A program made the position numbers and the translations under genes. Below are positions 24,849 to 33,799 of a DNA stretch of 64,000 nucleotides, piece after piece. The stretch spans positions 62,001 through 126,000 of the forward strand of contig NZ_CADFEI010000023.1 of NCBI RefSeq assembly GCF_902833225.1, read 5' to 3'. How positions within the stretch are numbered: position 1 is the first letter of the stretch; each line of letters starts with the position of its first letter. This DNA comes from Burkholderia sp. BCC1644 (GTDB taxonomy: Bacteria; Pseudomonadota; Gammaproteobacteria; Burkholderiales; Burkholderiaceae). The notes beneath the pieces were generated by a model that saw only the letters and a list, made by a program, of their open reading frames with translations, made no database searches and was not told the origin of the DNA.

Positions 24849-26699
24849 CTATACCGTCGGGACAGCGGCGCGATCCAGGCTGCGCAGGAAGGTTTCGGCC
24901 GCCTGATAACCGACCACGCGTCCGATCTCGTTACCGCTGCGATCGAAGAAGATGATGCCCGGCGGCCCGAACAGGTTGAAGCGCTTGAGCAGCGCCTGAT
25001 CGTCCGGGTTGTTCGCGGTGACGTCCGCGCGCACGAGGTGGAGCTGCGCGAGGCGCGCCTGCACACGGGCATCGGTGAACGTCAGATGCTCCATCTCCTT
25101 GCAGCTCACGCACCAGTCGGCATAGAAGTCGAGCATCACGGGCTGGCCCGACGTCTTCAGCAGCGTGTCGAGCTCACCGCTGGAGCGCACCGATGCAAAC
25201 GCCGGACCGTCCTGCGTAGCGGCCGCGCCGGCCGTCGCGGCCCCGCCGGACGCCACCGTGCGCGTCGCCAGCACGGCCAGCGGCTTCACGGGATCCGTCG
25301 AGCCGGCAGCCAGGCCGACGAGCAGCGTCGCGGCCCAGATTGCGAGCGCGGCGCCCACGCCGCGGCCCAGGCGGCGCCAGATCGACGCGGCGCCGGCATT
25401 CGGCGTGAACAGGCCGAGCGCCGCGGCCGCGATCAGCAGCCACAACGCGGCGAGCACCATCTTCAAGCCGCCCGCCAGCACCGGCCACACGATCCACAGC
25501 GCGGCCGCGAGCAGCACGATGCCGAAGAACACCTTCACGCCGTCCATCCATGCGCCTGCGCGCGGCAGCACCGTCCCGGCACCCACGCCGACGACCAGCA
25601 GCGGCACGCCGAGCCCCAGCCCCATCGCGAACAGCGCCGCACCGCCGAGCAGTGCATTGCCGGTGTGCGCAATGAAGGCGAGCACCGCGAACAGCGGCGC
25701 CGTCATGCATGCGCCGACCACCAGCGCCGACAGCGCGCCCATCGCCGCGACCGCGACGAAGTGGCCGCCCTGGCGCATGCTCGATGCTTCGGCCGCACCG
25801 TTCTGCCAGCGTGCGGGCAACACGATGTCCTTGCCCGAGATCAGCGACACCGCGAAGGCGGTCAGCAGCACGCCGAACGCGCCGAGCACCCACGGGTTCT
25901 GCAGCCACGCGCCGAGGCTCTGGCCGACCAGCGCCGCGGCGATGCCGAGCACCGTGTAGACGAGTGCCATGCCGACCACGTAAGTCAGCGACAGCGCGAA
26001 GCCGCGTGCATGCGTCGCGCGCGTGCCTTGGCCGATGATGATCGCGGACACGATCGGAATCATCGGGTACGAGCAGGGCAGGAGGCTCAGTACGACGCCC
26101 GCGACGAAATACAGCGCGACGATCGTGAAGAAGCCGTGCCCTTCGAGCAGCGACTGCGCGAAATCGGCGCTCGTGACCTTGTCGAACCAGCTGCCCGCGG
26201 CTGCCGTGTCGCCGCCGGACGACGATGCCGCACCGAGCGCGGCGCCGTCGACCTTCACGACGTGCTCGGCCGGCGGATAGCAGATCCCTTCGTCGGCACA
26301 CCCCTGCGACGTCACTGCGAGCTCGAACGGCCCGGCCGCCTGCTTCACCGGCACGTGGATGACGACTTCGTCGCGATAGGTCTCGACGTTCTTCTGGAAC
26401 GTCTGGTCGAACTTGACGTGACCGGCCGGGAATTGCGGTTCGCCGAGCGTCGCCTGTCCGCTCTTCACCGCAAACGCAAACCGCTCGCGGTACATGTAAT
26501 AGCCGTTGGCGACCTTGAAGCGGACGTCCACCTGTCCCGGCGATTCGCTCGCGCTGAACTTGAACGCGACCGACGGATCGAGGAAATCGTCGGCCGCGCG
26601 CGCGACCGACAGGCCGCCCAGCATGACCGCGAACGACAACAGGACTGCAAGGAACCGCAGCGCGCGCACGCGCACGGAAAGCGCCATACCGTTAAACAT
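24849..26699 (-). CDS. dsbD: Thiol:disulfide interchange protein DsbD
   Basis: A 616-aa membrane reductant exporter (DipZ) passing electrons from cytoplasmic thioredoxin to periplasmic targets, including cytochrome c maturation. Signal peptide to about ARAADD. The alpha domain has the Cys pair in CADEGICYP. The central domain has about eight helices, with the paired Cys in LPCSYPMIP and ACMTAPLFA. The gamma thioredoxin domain has ADWCVSCKE. The first ATG (26699) overlaps cutA by 8 bp; a second Met at 26687 is an equally possible start, neither with a clear ribosome binding site. Confidence 0.94.
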   Translation of the reverse strand: MFNGMALSVRVRALRFLAVLLSFAVMLGGLSVARAADDFLDPSVAFKFSASESPGQVDVRFKVANGYYMYRERFAFAVKSGQATLGEPQFPAGHVKFDQTFQKNVETYRDEVVIHVPVKQAAGPFELAVTSQGCADEGICYPPAEHVVKVDGAALGAASSSGGDTAAAGSWFDKVTSADFAQSLLEGHGFFTIVALYFVAGVVLSLLPCSYPMIPIVSAIIIGQGTRATHARGFALSLTYVVGMALVYTVLGIAAALVGQSLGAWLQNPWVLGAFGVLLTAFAVSLISGKDIVLPARWQNGAAEASSMRQGGHFVAVAAMGALSALVVGACMTAPLFAVLAFIAHTGNALLGGAALFAMGLGLGVPLLVVGVGAGTVLPRAGAWMDGVKVFFGIVLLAAALWIVWPVLAGGLKMVLAALWLLIAAAALGLFTPNAGAASIWRRLGRGVGAALAIWAATLLVGLAAGSTDPVKPLAVLATRTVASGGAATAGAAATQDGPAFASVRSSGELDTLLKTSGQPVMLDFYADWCVSCKEMEHLTFTDARVQARLAQLHLVRADVTANNPDDQALLKRFNLFGPPGIIFFDRSGNEIGRVVGYQAAETFLRSLDRAAVPTV

Positions 26700-27018
26700 G
26701 AAATAGACGTTGAGTTTCGCTGGTCACCCACTGGCCGTACGCGGCCGATGCCGTCGTTTGCCACGAGACGATTTCGGGCGTCTCGTATGGATGATGCGCG
26801 AGAATAAATCGCTCCAGTTCGAGCGCCCGCACGGGGCTCGTCTTGAACAGCAACTGGATCTCGTCGGCCGTTTCGACCTTGCCCTGCCAGTGATAGCGCG
26901 ACTTGATCGCACCGAGCTCCGACACGCACGCGGCCAGACGCGCGTCGAGCGCGCCGTCGGACAGCGCCGTGGCCGTCGCCGCATCGGGCACCGTCGTCAG
27001 CATCAGCACCACTATCAT
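26692..27018 (-). CDS. cutA: Divalent-cation tolerance protein CutA
   Basis: A 108-aa trimeric cytoplasmic protein linked to copper and divalent-metal tolerance. Family features are visible: LTTVPDAATATALSDGAL, RLAACVSEL, SRYHWQGKVE and HPYETPEIVSW. The frame opens at 27066, but AGGAGGG just before the ATG at 27018 and the usual length fix the start. It overlaps dsbD by 8 bp; dsbD-cutA pairing is frequent in proteobacteria. Confidence 0.95.
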   Translation of the reverse strand: MIVVLMLTTVPDAATATALSDGALDARLAACVSELGAIKSRYHWQGKVETADEIQLLFKTSPVRALELERFILAHHPYETPEIVSWQTTASAAYGQWVTSETQRLFHV

Positions 27019-27120
27019 CCGCGCCCTCCTGGCTGGTCTACCGGCTCCGGCCGACGCGAATTGCATATCCTCGGATCACGCCGGCTGCCCGTATCGTAGC
27101 GCAGCCCGCGCAATGCTGCC

Positions 27121-27156
27121 GGCGCCGGCCTGCGACAATCGATCGCAGCCGGCGCC
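27121..27156 (-). other. Strong hairpin between rplQ terminator and cutA
   Basis: GGCGCCGGccTGCGA and TCGCAgCCGGCGCC pair with a single bulge around a 7-nt loop. No T run on either strand. It lies after the rplQ terminator and about 100 bp before the cutA start, so it could shield cutA from readthrough or be part of its leader. Confidence 0.5.
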
Positions 27157-27195
27157 TCAAAAACAAAAAGGGCCAAGCAATCGCTCGGCCCTTTT
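27157..27195 (-). terminator. Terminator of the alpha ribosomal operon
   Basis: AAAAGGGCC (27166-27174) pairs with GGCCCTTTT (27187-27195). On the minus strand it is followed by TTTTTGTTTTTG. It lies 25 bp after the rplQ stop. Confidence 0.9.
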
Positions 27196-27219
27196 CAGAT
27201 ACTGCAGCGTACCGGAAGC

Positions 27220-27615
27220 TTACTCAGCTTCTTGCACGTTTTCCGTTTCGTCGACTTCCGGACGGTCGAGCAGTTCGACCAGTGCCATCGGTGCGTTGTC
27301 GCCCACGCGGAAGCCGAACTTCAGCACGCGCAGGTAGCCGCCCGGACGGTTCGCGAAACGCGGACCGAGGACGTCGAACAGCTTCGCGACCGAGTCACGA
27401 TCGCGCAGGCGGTTGAACGCCAGGCGACGGTTTGCCAGCGACGGCTTCTTGCCGAGCGTGATCAGCGGCTCGACGACTTTACGGAGTTCCTTCGCCTTCG
27501 GCAGCGTCGTCTTGATGACTTCGTGCTCGATCAGCGAGTTGGACATGTTACGGAGCATAGCCAGACGGTGGCTGCTCGTGCGGTTCAGTTTCCGCAGACC
27601 ATGACGATGGCGCAT
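27220..27615 (-). CDS. rplQ: 50S ribosomal protein L17
   Basis: A 131-aa large-subunit protein located near the peptide exit tunnel. It begins MRHRHGLRKLNRTSSHR and has the conserved LRNMSNSLIEHEVIKTT and the GGYLRVLKFGFRVGDNAPMA block. The C-terminus ends in an acidic tail. It is the last gene of the alpha operon, 147 bp after rpoA rather than closely packed, and that spacer holds a strong terminator-like hairpin. Confidence 0.98.
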   Translation of the reverse strand: MRHRHGLRKLNRTSSHRLAMLRNMSNSLIEHEVIKTTLPKAKELRKVVEPLITLGKKPSLANRRLAFNRLRDRDSVAKLFDVLGPRFANRPGGYLRVLKFGFRVGDNAPMALVELLDRPEVDETENVQEAE

Positions 27616-27686
27616 TTCAGTTTCCTTGATTCAAAGTTTTGATCCAGCTCTTCTATCGCACCTCGAGGGTGCACGGGCCGGTAGCG

Positions 27687-27727
27687 AAAAAAGCAAGATG
27701 CGGATTTTAAAGGAAAATCCGCATCTT
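27687..27727 (-). terminator. Intrinsic terminator/attenuator between rpoA and rplQ
   Basis: A 14-bp perfect stem (AAGATGCGGATTTT / AAAATCCGCATCTT) with a 5-nt loop is followed on the minus strand by GCTTTTTTCG. It lies 35 bp past the rpoA stop and 72 bp before the rplQ start, so it should end or thin out transcripts before rplQ. Confidence 0.8.
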
Positions 27728-27762
27728 TGCCAACTACAGCAACAGCAGCGCTACAAGCGGGC

Positions 27763-28740
27763 TTACTTGTCGAGACCAGCCGGCGGCCAGTTTTCGAGCT
27801 TCATGCCCAGCGTGAGACCGCGCGAAGCGAGCACTTCCTTGATCTCGTTGAGCGACTTGCGACCGAGGTTCGGCGTCTTCAGCAGCTCGTTTTCCGTGCG
27901 CTGGATCAGGTCGCCGATGTAGTAGATGTTCTCGGCCTTCAGGCAGTTCGCCGAACGAACCGTCAGCTCGAGATCGTCCACCGGACGCAGCAGGATCGGG
28001 TCGATCTGCGGAGCGCGCGACGGCGCTTCGGCTGCCGTTTCCGTGCCTTCCAGCGCCGCGAACACGGACAGCTGGTCGACCAGGATGCGAGCCGATTGAC
28101 GGATCGCTTCTTCCGGCGTGATCACACCGCTCGTTTCGATGTTCATCACGAGCTTGTCGAGGTCGGTACGCTGCTCGACACGTGCGCTTTCGACAGCGTA
28201 GCTCACGCGGCGGACCGGCGAGAACGATGCGTCGAGGACGATGCGGCCGATGATCTTGGCCGTGTCTTCGCCGTAGCGACGGACGTTGCCGGGCACATAG
28301 CCGCGACCCTTTTCGATCTTGATCTGAACGTCGAGCTTGCCGCCCTTCGACAGGTGCGCAATCACGTGATTCGGGTTGATGACTTCGCAGTCGTGAGCCA
28401 GCTCGATATCGCCGGCCGTGACAACGCCTTCACCTTCCTTGCGCAGCGTAACCGTCACTTCGTCACGGTTATGCAGCTTGAACACCACGCCCTTCAGGTT
28501 CAGCAGCAGGTTGACGACGTCTTCCTGCACGCCATCCAGCGTCGAGTACTCGTGCACCACGCCTGCGATCGTGACTTCGGTCGGCGCGTAGCCAACCATC
28601 GACGACAGCAGCACGCGGCGAAGCGCATTGCCCAAGGTATGGCCGTAACCGCGTTCGAACGGTTCCATGACCACCCTCGCGTGGTTCTCGCCAAGCGATT
28701 CCACGGCGATGATCTTGGGTTTCAGCAAACTGGTTTGCAT
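27763..28740 (-). CDS. rpoA: RNA polymerase alpha subunit
   Basis: A 325-aa subunit that dimerises to nucleate the core enzyme. The N-terminal domain (about 1-230) contains [22 protein letters not shown] linker leads to the C-terminal domain (about 245-325) with [21 protein letters not shown] and [18 protein letters not shown], which contacts UP elements and activators. Length is close to the 329-aa E. coli protein. It is within the alpha operon, 124 bp after rpsD. Confidence 0.99.
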
Positions 28741-28811
28741 GGGCTTTCCTTTTCAATACCCTCGGCTCGTTACACCGATAAGGCTGACCGGTAACAACCA
28801 GAAAATAAACA

Positions 28812-28853
28812 GCCGAGGCCCCTCCTTGCGCAACGCAATCGGGGTACCTCGGC
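28812..28853 (-). other. Hairpin between rpsD and rpoA
   Basis: GCCGAGG (28812-28818) pairs with CCTCGGC (28847-28853), with an inner CCCC/GGGG. On the minus strand it is followed by TGTTTATTTTC, a weak T-rich tail. It may be a partial attenuator or a processing site ahead of rpoA. Confidence 0.5.
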
Positions 28854-28864
28854 CGTCAATCGGA

Positions 28865-29488
28865 TTAACGCGAATACAATTCGACGATCAGGCTTTCGTT
28901 GATGTCGCCTGCGATCTCGACGCGTTCCGGCATTTGCTTGAACGTGCCTTCGAACTTCTTCGCATCGACTGCAACCCAGCTGGGCATGCCGCCTTGTTCG
29001 GCCAGCGACAGCGCTTCGACGATACGCGCTTGCTTCTTCGCCTTTTCGCGGATCGCGACGACGTCACCTGCCTTCACTTGCTGCGACGGGACGTTTGCGA
29101 CGACGCCGTTCACGGTGATCGACTTGTGGCTCACCAGCTGACGCGCTTCAGCGCGGGTCGAGCCGAAGCCCATGCGATACACGACGTTGTCGAGGCGCGA
29201 CTCGAGCAGTTGCAGCAGGTTTTCACCCGTGTTGCCCTTGCGGCGATCGGCTTCGGCGAAGTAGCGGCGGAACTGACGCTCCAGCACGCCGTAGATGCGC
29301 TTGACCTTCTGCTTTTCACGCAGCTGCGTACCGTAGTCGGACGTACGTGCGCCCGAGGTACGGCCGTGCTGACCCGGCTTGCTGTCGAGCTTGCACTTGT
29401 CGGCGAGCGAGCGGCGTGCGCTCTTCAGGAACAGGTCGGTGCCTTCACGGCGGGACAGCTTGGCTTTGGGGCCGATATAACGTGCCAC
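28865..29488 (-). CDS. rpsD: 30S ribosomal protein S4 (GTG start)
   Basis: A 207-aa primary 16S rRNA binder that starts small-subunit assembly; in E. coli it represses the alpha operon. It begins ARYIGPKAKLSRREG and contains an S4 RNA-binding domain (RLDNVVYRMGFGSTRAEARQ). The start is GTG at 29486-29488, preceded by AAGGAATG; the frame's upstream ATG would add six residues absent from the family. No Zn-binding Cys cluster is present. Confidence 0.97.
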   Translation of the reverse strand: MARYIGPKAKLSRREGTDLFLKSARRSLADKCKLDSKPGQHGRTSGARTSDYGTQLREKQKVKRIYGVLERQFRRYFAEADRRKGNTGENLLQLLESRLDNVVYRMGFGSTRAEARQLVSHKSITVNGVVANVPSQQVKAGDVVAIREKAKKQARIVEALSLAEQGGMPSWVAVDAKKFEGTFKQMPERVEIAGDINESLIVELYSR

Positions 29489-29642
29489 TTTGCATTCCTT
29501 TATCAATCAGTCACGCGGATCGAAATCCGCGCTAGTCCGCTCCCTTTGGGGCGAACGGTGGGCTTAGTCAATCAAAAAAGCAACGCCCGTCGACGCTGAG
29601 CGGCGACAGGCAATGCGCTAGCACGAACGTGCCAGCACATCC

Positions 29643-30044
29643 TTAGATACGACGACGCTTCGGCGGGCGGCAGCCGTTGTGCGGAATCGGGGTGACGTCC
29701 GAAATCGCGGTGATCTTGATGCCGAGGCCGTGCAGTGCGCGCACTGCCGACTCACGACCCGGGCCCGGGCCCTTGATCCGCACTTCCAGATTCTTTACAC
29801 CGTATTCCATCGCGACGCGGCCAGCCGACTCGGCTGCGACCTGAGCAGCGAACGGCGTCGATTTGCGCGAGCCCTTGAAGCCCTGACCGCCCGACGTCGC
29901 CCATGCCAGAGCGTTGCCTTGGCGATCGGTGATCGTGATGATCGTGTTGTTGAACGACGCGTGAACGTGAACCACGCCTTCAGCGACGTTCTTCTTAACC
30001 TTTTTGCGAACGCGTTGCGCCGCGGTATTCGAAGCCTTAGCCAT
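29643..30044 (-). CDS. rpsK: 30S ribosomal protein S11
   Basis: A 133-aa platform protein near the mRNA exit site. It has a basic N-terminus ([15 protein letters not shown]), then [21 protein letters not shown] and the C-terminal [15 protein letters not shown] diagnostic of the family. It lies 28 bp after rpsM. The 154-bp spacer to rpsD is longer than most in this locus and holds no recognised element. Confidence 0.98.
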
Positions 30045-30072
30045 TACGTTTTCCTGTAACTGTCAGTTCCGC

Positions 30073-30438
30073 TTACTTCTTCAGCGCTTGCGCTGCACGA
30101 CGCGGACCCTTACGGGTACGTGCGTTCGTACGCGTACGCTGACCGCGCATCGGCAGGCCCTTGCGATGACGGACGCCACGGTAGCAACCGAGGTCCATCA
30201 GGCGCTTGATGTTCATCGTCACTTCACGGCGCAGATCGCCTTCGACGACAAACTTGCCCACTTCTTCACGCAGCTTTTCCAGGTCTGCGTCGGTCAGATC
30301 CTTGACCTTCTTCGAAAAATCGACGCCAGCTGCCACGCAGATGCTGCGCGAACGGGTGCGGCCGACACCAAAGATAGCCGTCAGGCCAATCTCGGTGTGC
30401 TGGTGATTCGGGATGTTAACCCCTGCGATACGAGCCAT
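30073..30438 (-). CDS. rpsM: 30S ribosomal protein S13
   Basis: A 121-aa protein of the small-subunit head that contacts the P-site tRNA and L5. It begins MARIAGVNIPNHQHTEIGL and ends in the basic tail HRKGLPMRGQRTRTNART. It is the first gene of the alpha group, 38 bp after rpmJ, with no promoter visible between, so the spc and alpha groups may be cotranscribed. Confidence 0.98.
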   Translation of the reverse strand: MARIAGVNIPNHQHTEIGLTAIFGVGRTRSRSICVAAGVDFSKKVKDLTDADLEKLREEVGKFVVEGDLRREVTMNIKRLMDLGCYRGVRHRKGLPMRGQRTRTNARTRKGPRRAAQALKK

Positions 30439-30476
30439 TGTTTTTCCTCAAACAAAAAGCGCAAACAAACGCGCGG

Positions 30477-30593
30477 TCAGCCTTGGCGCTGCTTGTGGCG
30501 CGGATCCGAGCTGCAGATCACGCGAACGACGCCTTTGCGCTTGATGATCTTGCAATTGCGGCAAATGCGCTTAACCGATGCCATCACTTTCAT
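30477..30593 (-). CDS. rpmJ: 50S ribosomal protein L36
   Basis: A 38-aa zinc-ribbon protein: [19 protein letters not shown], then [16 protein letters not shown]. The three Cys and one His of the zinc-containing (C+) form are all present, so this is the zinc-dependent type. It lies 20 bp after infA and before rpsM, the usual position. Confidence 0.97.
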
Positions 30594-30613
30594 GATAATA
30601 CCCTTTTTTCAAA

Positions 30614-30832
30614 TCACTTCGCCCGGAACACGATCCGCGCACGAGACAGATCGTAAGGCGTCAACTCAACCGTCACCTTGTCGCCCGGCAGGATGCGGAT
30701 GTAGTGCATCCGCATCTTTCCGGAAATATGTCCCAAAACGACATGGCCGTTTTCCAGCTTCACACGGAAGGTCGCATTCGGGAGGTTTTCAATCACCTCG
30801 CCCTGCATCTGGATTACATCGTCTTTGGCCAT
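30614..30832 (-). CDS. infA: Translation initiation factor IF-1
   Basis: A 72-aa single OB-fold (S1-like) protein that occupies the A site of the 30S subunit during initiation. MAKDDVIQMQGEVIENLPN, then FRVKLENGHVVLGHISGKMR and RILPGDKV match the family. It lies 5 bp after secY and 20 bp before rpmJ, as in many betaproteobacteria; in E. coli infA lies elsewhere. Confidence 0.98.
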   Translation of the reverse strand: MAKDDVIQMQGEVIENLPNATFRVKLENGHVVLGHISGKMRMHYIRILPGDKVTVELTPYDLSRARIVFRAK

Positions 30833-30837
30833 AGTCC

Positions 30838-32187
30838 TTAACGCATCGGGATGTTACCGCCCTTGAAGTTCGCCTTCTTGAGCAGTGACTCATACTGTTG
30901 CGACATAACGTACGACTGCACCTGCGCCATAAAGTCCATCGTGACGACGACAATGATCAGCAGCGACGTTCCACCAAAATAAAACGGCACGTTCCAGCGC
31001 AGCACCAGAAATTCCGGCAGCAGACACACGAAGACGATGTAGATCGCACCGGCCAGCGTCAGACGCGTGAGGATGCGGTCGATATATCGTGCGGTCTGAT
31101 CGCCCGGACGGATGCCCGGAACAAACGCGCCGCTCTTCTTCAGGTTGTCCGCGGTTTCCCTGCTGTTGAACACCAGTGCGGTGTAGAAGAAGCAGAAAAA
31201 CACGATTGCCAGCGTGTACAGCAGCACATAGACCGGCTGGCCCGGCTTCAGCGCTTCCGCTACGTTATGCAACGTATTGGAAATCCAGCTTCCCGTCGGC
31301 TGACCGGTACTGAACCAGCCGAGAATCGTTGCCGGGAACAGAATGATCGACGATGCGAAGATCGGCGGAATCACGCCCGACATGTTCAGCTTCAGCGGCA
31401 GATGCGACGACTGCCCACCGTAGATCTTGTTGCCGACCTGGCGTTTCGCGTAGTTCACGAGGATCTTGCGCTGACCGCGTTCGATGAACACGACCAGGTA
31501 AGTCACCGCGGCAATCAGGACGACGATGATGATCGCCGAAATGATGCTCATCGAACCCGTACGCACCAGCTCGAACAACCCACCCACGGCATTCGGGAAC
31601 CCTGCTGCGATCCCGCCGAAGATGATGATCGAGATACCGTTGCCCAGACCACGCTCGGTAATCTGCTCGCCGAGCCACATCAGGAACATCGTACCGGTAA
31701 CCAGCGTCACGACCGTCGTCAGACGGAACAGCATGCCGGGATCGGTGACGAGGCCCGGCTGGTTTTCCAGCGCAGCCGCGATACCGAACGCCTGGAAGGT
31801 CGCGAGCACCACGGTGAAATACCGCGTGTACTGCGTGATCTTCCGTTGCCCTGCCTGCCCTTCCTTCTTCAGCGCCTCGAGCTGCGGCGATACGATCGCC
31901 AGCAACTGCATGATGATCGACGCCGAGATGTACGGCATGATCCCCAGCGCAAAGATCGTGAAGCGGGAAAGCGCGCCACCCGAGAACATGTTGAACATGC
32001 CCAGGATGCCGCCCGCCTGGCTCTGGAACAGCTTAGCCAGTTGATCCGGATCGATGCCCGGCACGGGAATGTGCGCGCCGATGCGATAGACGATCAGCGC
32101 CAGGAGCAGGAACATCGCTCGCCGACGCAGATCGCCGAATTTCGCCGTGCTTCGACCGGGTTTTGCAAGACTCGGGCTGTTAGCCAA
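30838..32187 (-). CDS. secY: Protein translocase subunit SecY
   Basis: A 449-aa channel of the Sec translocon in the inner membrane with about ten membrane segments. Visible landmarks are the first helix (AMFLLLALIVYRIGAHIPVPGID), a plug-region helix (GMFNMFSGGALSRFTIFALG), and cytoplasmic loops rich in Arg/Lys (QRKILVNYAKRQVGNKIYGG). It is within the spc operon, 42 bp after rplO and 5 bp before infA; SecE is encoded at 60839-61219. Confidence 0.98.
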   Translation of the reverse strand: MANSPSLAKPGRSTAKFGDLRRRAMFLLLALIVYRIGAHIPVPGIDPDQLAKLFQSQAGGILGMFNMFSGGALSRFTIFALGIMPYISASIIMQLLAIVSPQLEALKKEGQAGQRKITQYTRYFTVVLATFQAFGIAAALENQPGLVTDPGMLFRLTTVVTLVTGTMFLMWLGEQITERGLGNGISIIIFGGIAAGFPNAVGGLFELVRTGSMSIISAIIIVVLIAAVTYLVVFIERGQRKILVNYAKRQVGNKIYGGQSSHLPLKLNMSGVIPPIFASSIILFPATILGWFSTGQPTGSWISNTLHNVAEALKPGQPVYVLLYTLAIVFFCFFYTALVFNSRETADNLKKSGAFVPGIRPGDQTARYIDRILTRLTLAGAIYIVFVCLLPEFLVLRWNVPFYFGGTSLLIIVVVTMDFMAQVQSYVMSQQYESLLKKANFKGGNIPMR

Positions 32188-32229
32188 GTACCTTCTCCGA
32201 TGAATGCAAGTGACGACGCGCTACGCGTG

Positions 32230-32664
32230 TCACTCGGCGAACGAACCGCCAGCCGCTTCGATCGCAGCGCGCGCACCCTTGGTGGCACCGAGACCCTTCA
32301 CGACGATCTTGCGCTTGAGTTCGCCCGTCGCGATGATCTTTGCGCTCTTCGTCAGCTCGCCGACCAGGCCGGCTTGCTTCAGTGCGAGCAGATCGATCTC
32401 GTCGACCGGCAGCTTCTCGAGGTCGCCCAGGCGCACTTCACCGACGAATTCCTTCGTCAGCGACGTGAAGCCGCGCTTCGGCAGACGACGTTGCAGCGGC
32501 ATCTGACCGCCTTCGAAACCGACTTTGTGGAAGCCGCCCGAACGCGATTTCTGACCCTTGTGACCACGGCCAGCCGTCTTGCCGAGGCCCGAACCGATGC
32601 CACGACCGACGCGACGCTTGGCGTGCTTGGCACCAGCGGCCGGCTTCAGGTTATTCAATTCCAT
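32230..32664 (-). CDS. rplO: 50S ribosomal protein L15
   Basis: A 144-aa late-assembly protein. The Gly/Arg-rich N-terminal extension (RVGRGIGSGLGKTAGRGHKG) is followed by a globular domain ending VVKGLGATKGARAAIEAAGG. It is 26 bp after rpmD and before secY. Confidence 0.98.
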   Translation of the reverse strand: MELNNLKPAAGAKHAKRRVGRGIGSGLGKTAGRGHKGQKSRSGGFHKVGFEGGQMPLQRRLPKRGFTSLTKEFVGEVRLGDLEKLPVDEIDLLALKQAGLVGELTKSAKIIATGELKRKIVVKGLGATKGARAAIEAAGGSFAE

Positions 32665-32690
32665 ATCAACTCCTTGATCCGTAGGGCCGC

Positions 32691-32873
32691 TTACGCGATG
32701 ACCTTAACGAGGTACGAGACCTTGTTGATCATGCCGCGGACCGCCGGCGTGTCCTGGAGCTCGCTGACCGAGTTGAGTCGGCGCAGGCCCAGGCCACGCA
32801 CGGTCGCGCGGTGCGATTCGCGGGTCCCGATCAGGCTCTTAACGAGCTGAACCTTGACAGTTTTTTCAGACAT
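32691..32873 (-). CDS. rpmD: 50S ribosomal protein L30
   Basis: A 60-aa protein: [20 protein letters not shown], then [14 protein letters not shown] and [17 protein letters not shown]. The frame begins three codons earlier at 32882, but the Met at 32873 matches the family start. Located between rpsE and rplO. Confidence 0.97.
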
Positions 32874-32888
32874 GGTGACCACCCGGGC

Positions 32889-33407
32889 TTAGCCCAAAAT
32901 ATCTTCGACGGACTTGCCGCGCTTCGCCGCGATGTCTGCCGGGGTCGACTGCTTGCGCAGGCCGTCCAGCGTGGCGCGAACGAGGTTGTACGGGTTCGTC
33001 GAACCGTGGCTCTTCGCCACGACGTTCTGAACGCCCATCACGTCGAACACTGCGCGCATCGGGCCGCCGGCGATCACGCCCGTACCTGCCTTCGCCGGAG
33101 CGAGGAGGACAGCGGATGCGCCGTGCTTGCCGTGCACTTCGTGCTGCAGCGTGCCGTTCTTGAGCGGCACCTTGAACATGTTGCGGCGAGCTTGTTCCAT
33201 TGCCTTCTGGACAGCGACCGGCACTTCCTTCGCCTTGCCCTTGCCCATACCGATGCGGCCATCACCGTCGCCAACCACGGTCAGTGCGGCGAAGCCGAGA
33301 ATACGGCCACCCTTCACGACCTTGGTCACGCGATTGACCGAAATCATCTTTTCACGAAGGCCGTCGTCGCGCTCGTCAGCCTGAACTTTCGCTTGCATCT
33401 TTGCCAT
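32889..33407 (-). CDS. rpsE: 30S ribosomal protein S5
   Basis: A 172-aa protein important for translational accuracy. The N-terminal double-stranded RNA-binding-like domain includes REKMISVNRVTKVVKGGR and the loop VGDGDGRIGMGKGKAKEVP. The C-terminal domain contains AGTGVIAGGPMRAVFDVMGV. It is 14 bp after rplR. No ambiguity mutation can be called by eye. Confidence 0.98.
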   Translation of the reverse strand: MAKMQAKVQADERDDGLREKMISVNRVTKVVKGGRILGFAALTVVGDGDGRIGMGKGKAKEVPVAVQKAMEQARRNMFKVPLKNGTLQHEVHGKHGASAVLLAPAKAGTGVIAGGPMRAVFDVMGVQNVVAKSHGSTNPYNLVRATLDGLRKQSTPADIAAKRGKSVEDILG

Positions 33408-33421
33408 GACGAATTCCTTCC

Positions 33422-33787
33422 TTAGAACTTGAGCCCAGCTTCGCGAGCTGCCTCAGCCAGCGCCTTGACGCGGCCATGGTAGCGGAAGCCCGAGCGGTCG
33501 AAGGCGACGGATTCGATGCCGGCGGCCTTTGCCTTCTCGGCAATACGCTTGCCGATCAGCGTCGCAGCATTAACGTTGCCGCCCTTGCCCGACTTGTCGG
33601 CGAGCTCGGCGCGCACTTCAGCTTCGAGCGTCGACGCGCTGGCGAGCACCTTGGTGCCGCAGGGCGAGAACACTTGAGCGTAGATGTGCGTGTTCGTGCG
33701 ATGCACGGCGAGACGCGCGACCTGCAGCTCAGCGATCTTGATACGCGTCTGGCGAGCGCGGCGCAGGCGAGATTGAGTCTTATCCAT
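33422..33787 (-). CDS. rplR: 50S ribosomal protein L18
   Basis: A 121-aa 5S rRNA-binding protein. It has a basic N-terminus ([16 protein letters not shown]) and the core [24 protein letters not shown], ending [20 protein letters not shown]. It lies 12 bp after rplF and with L5 forms the 5S particle. Confidence 0.98.
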
Positions 33788-33799
33788 GATTGCGCACCC

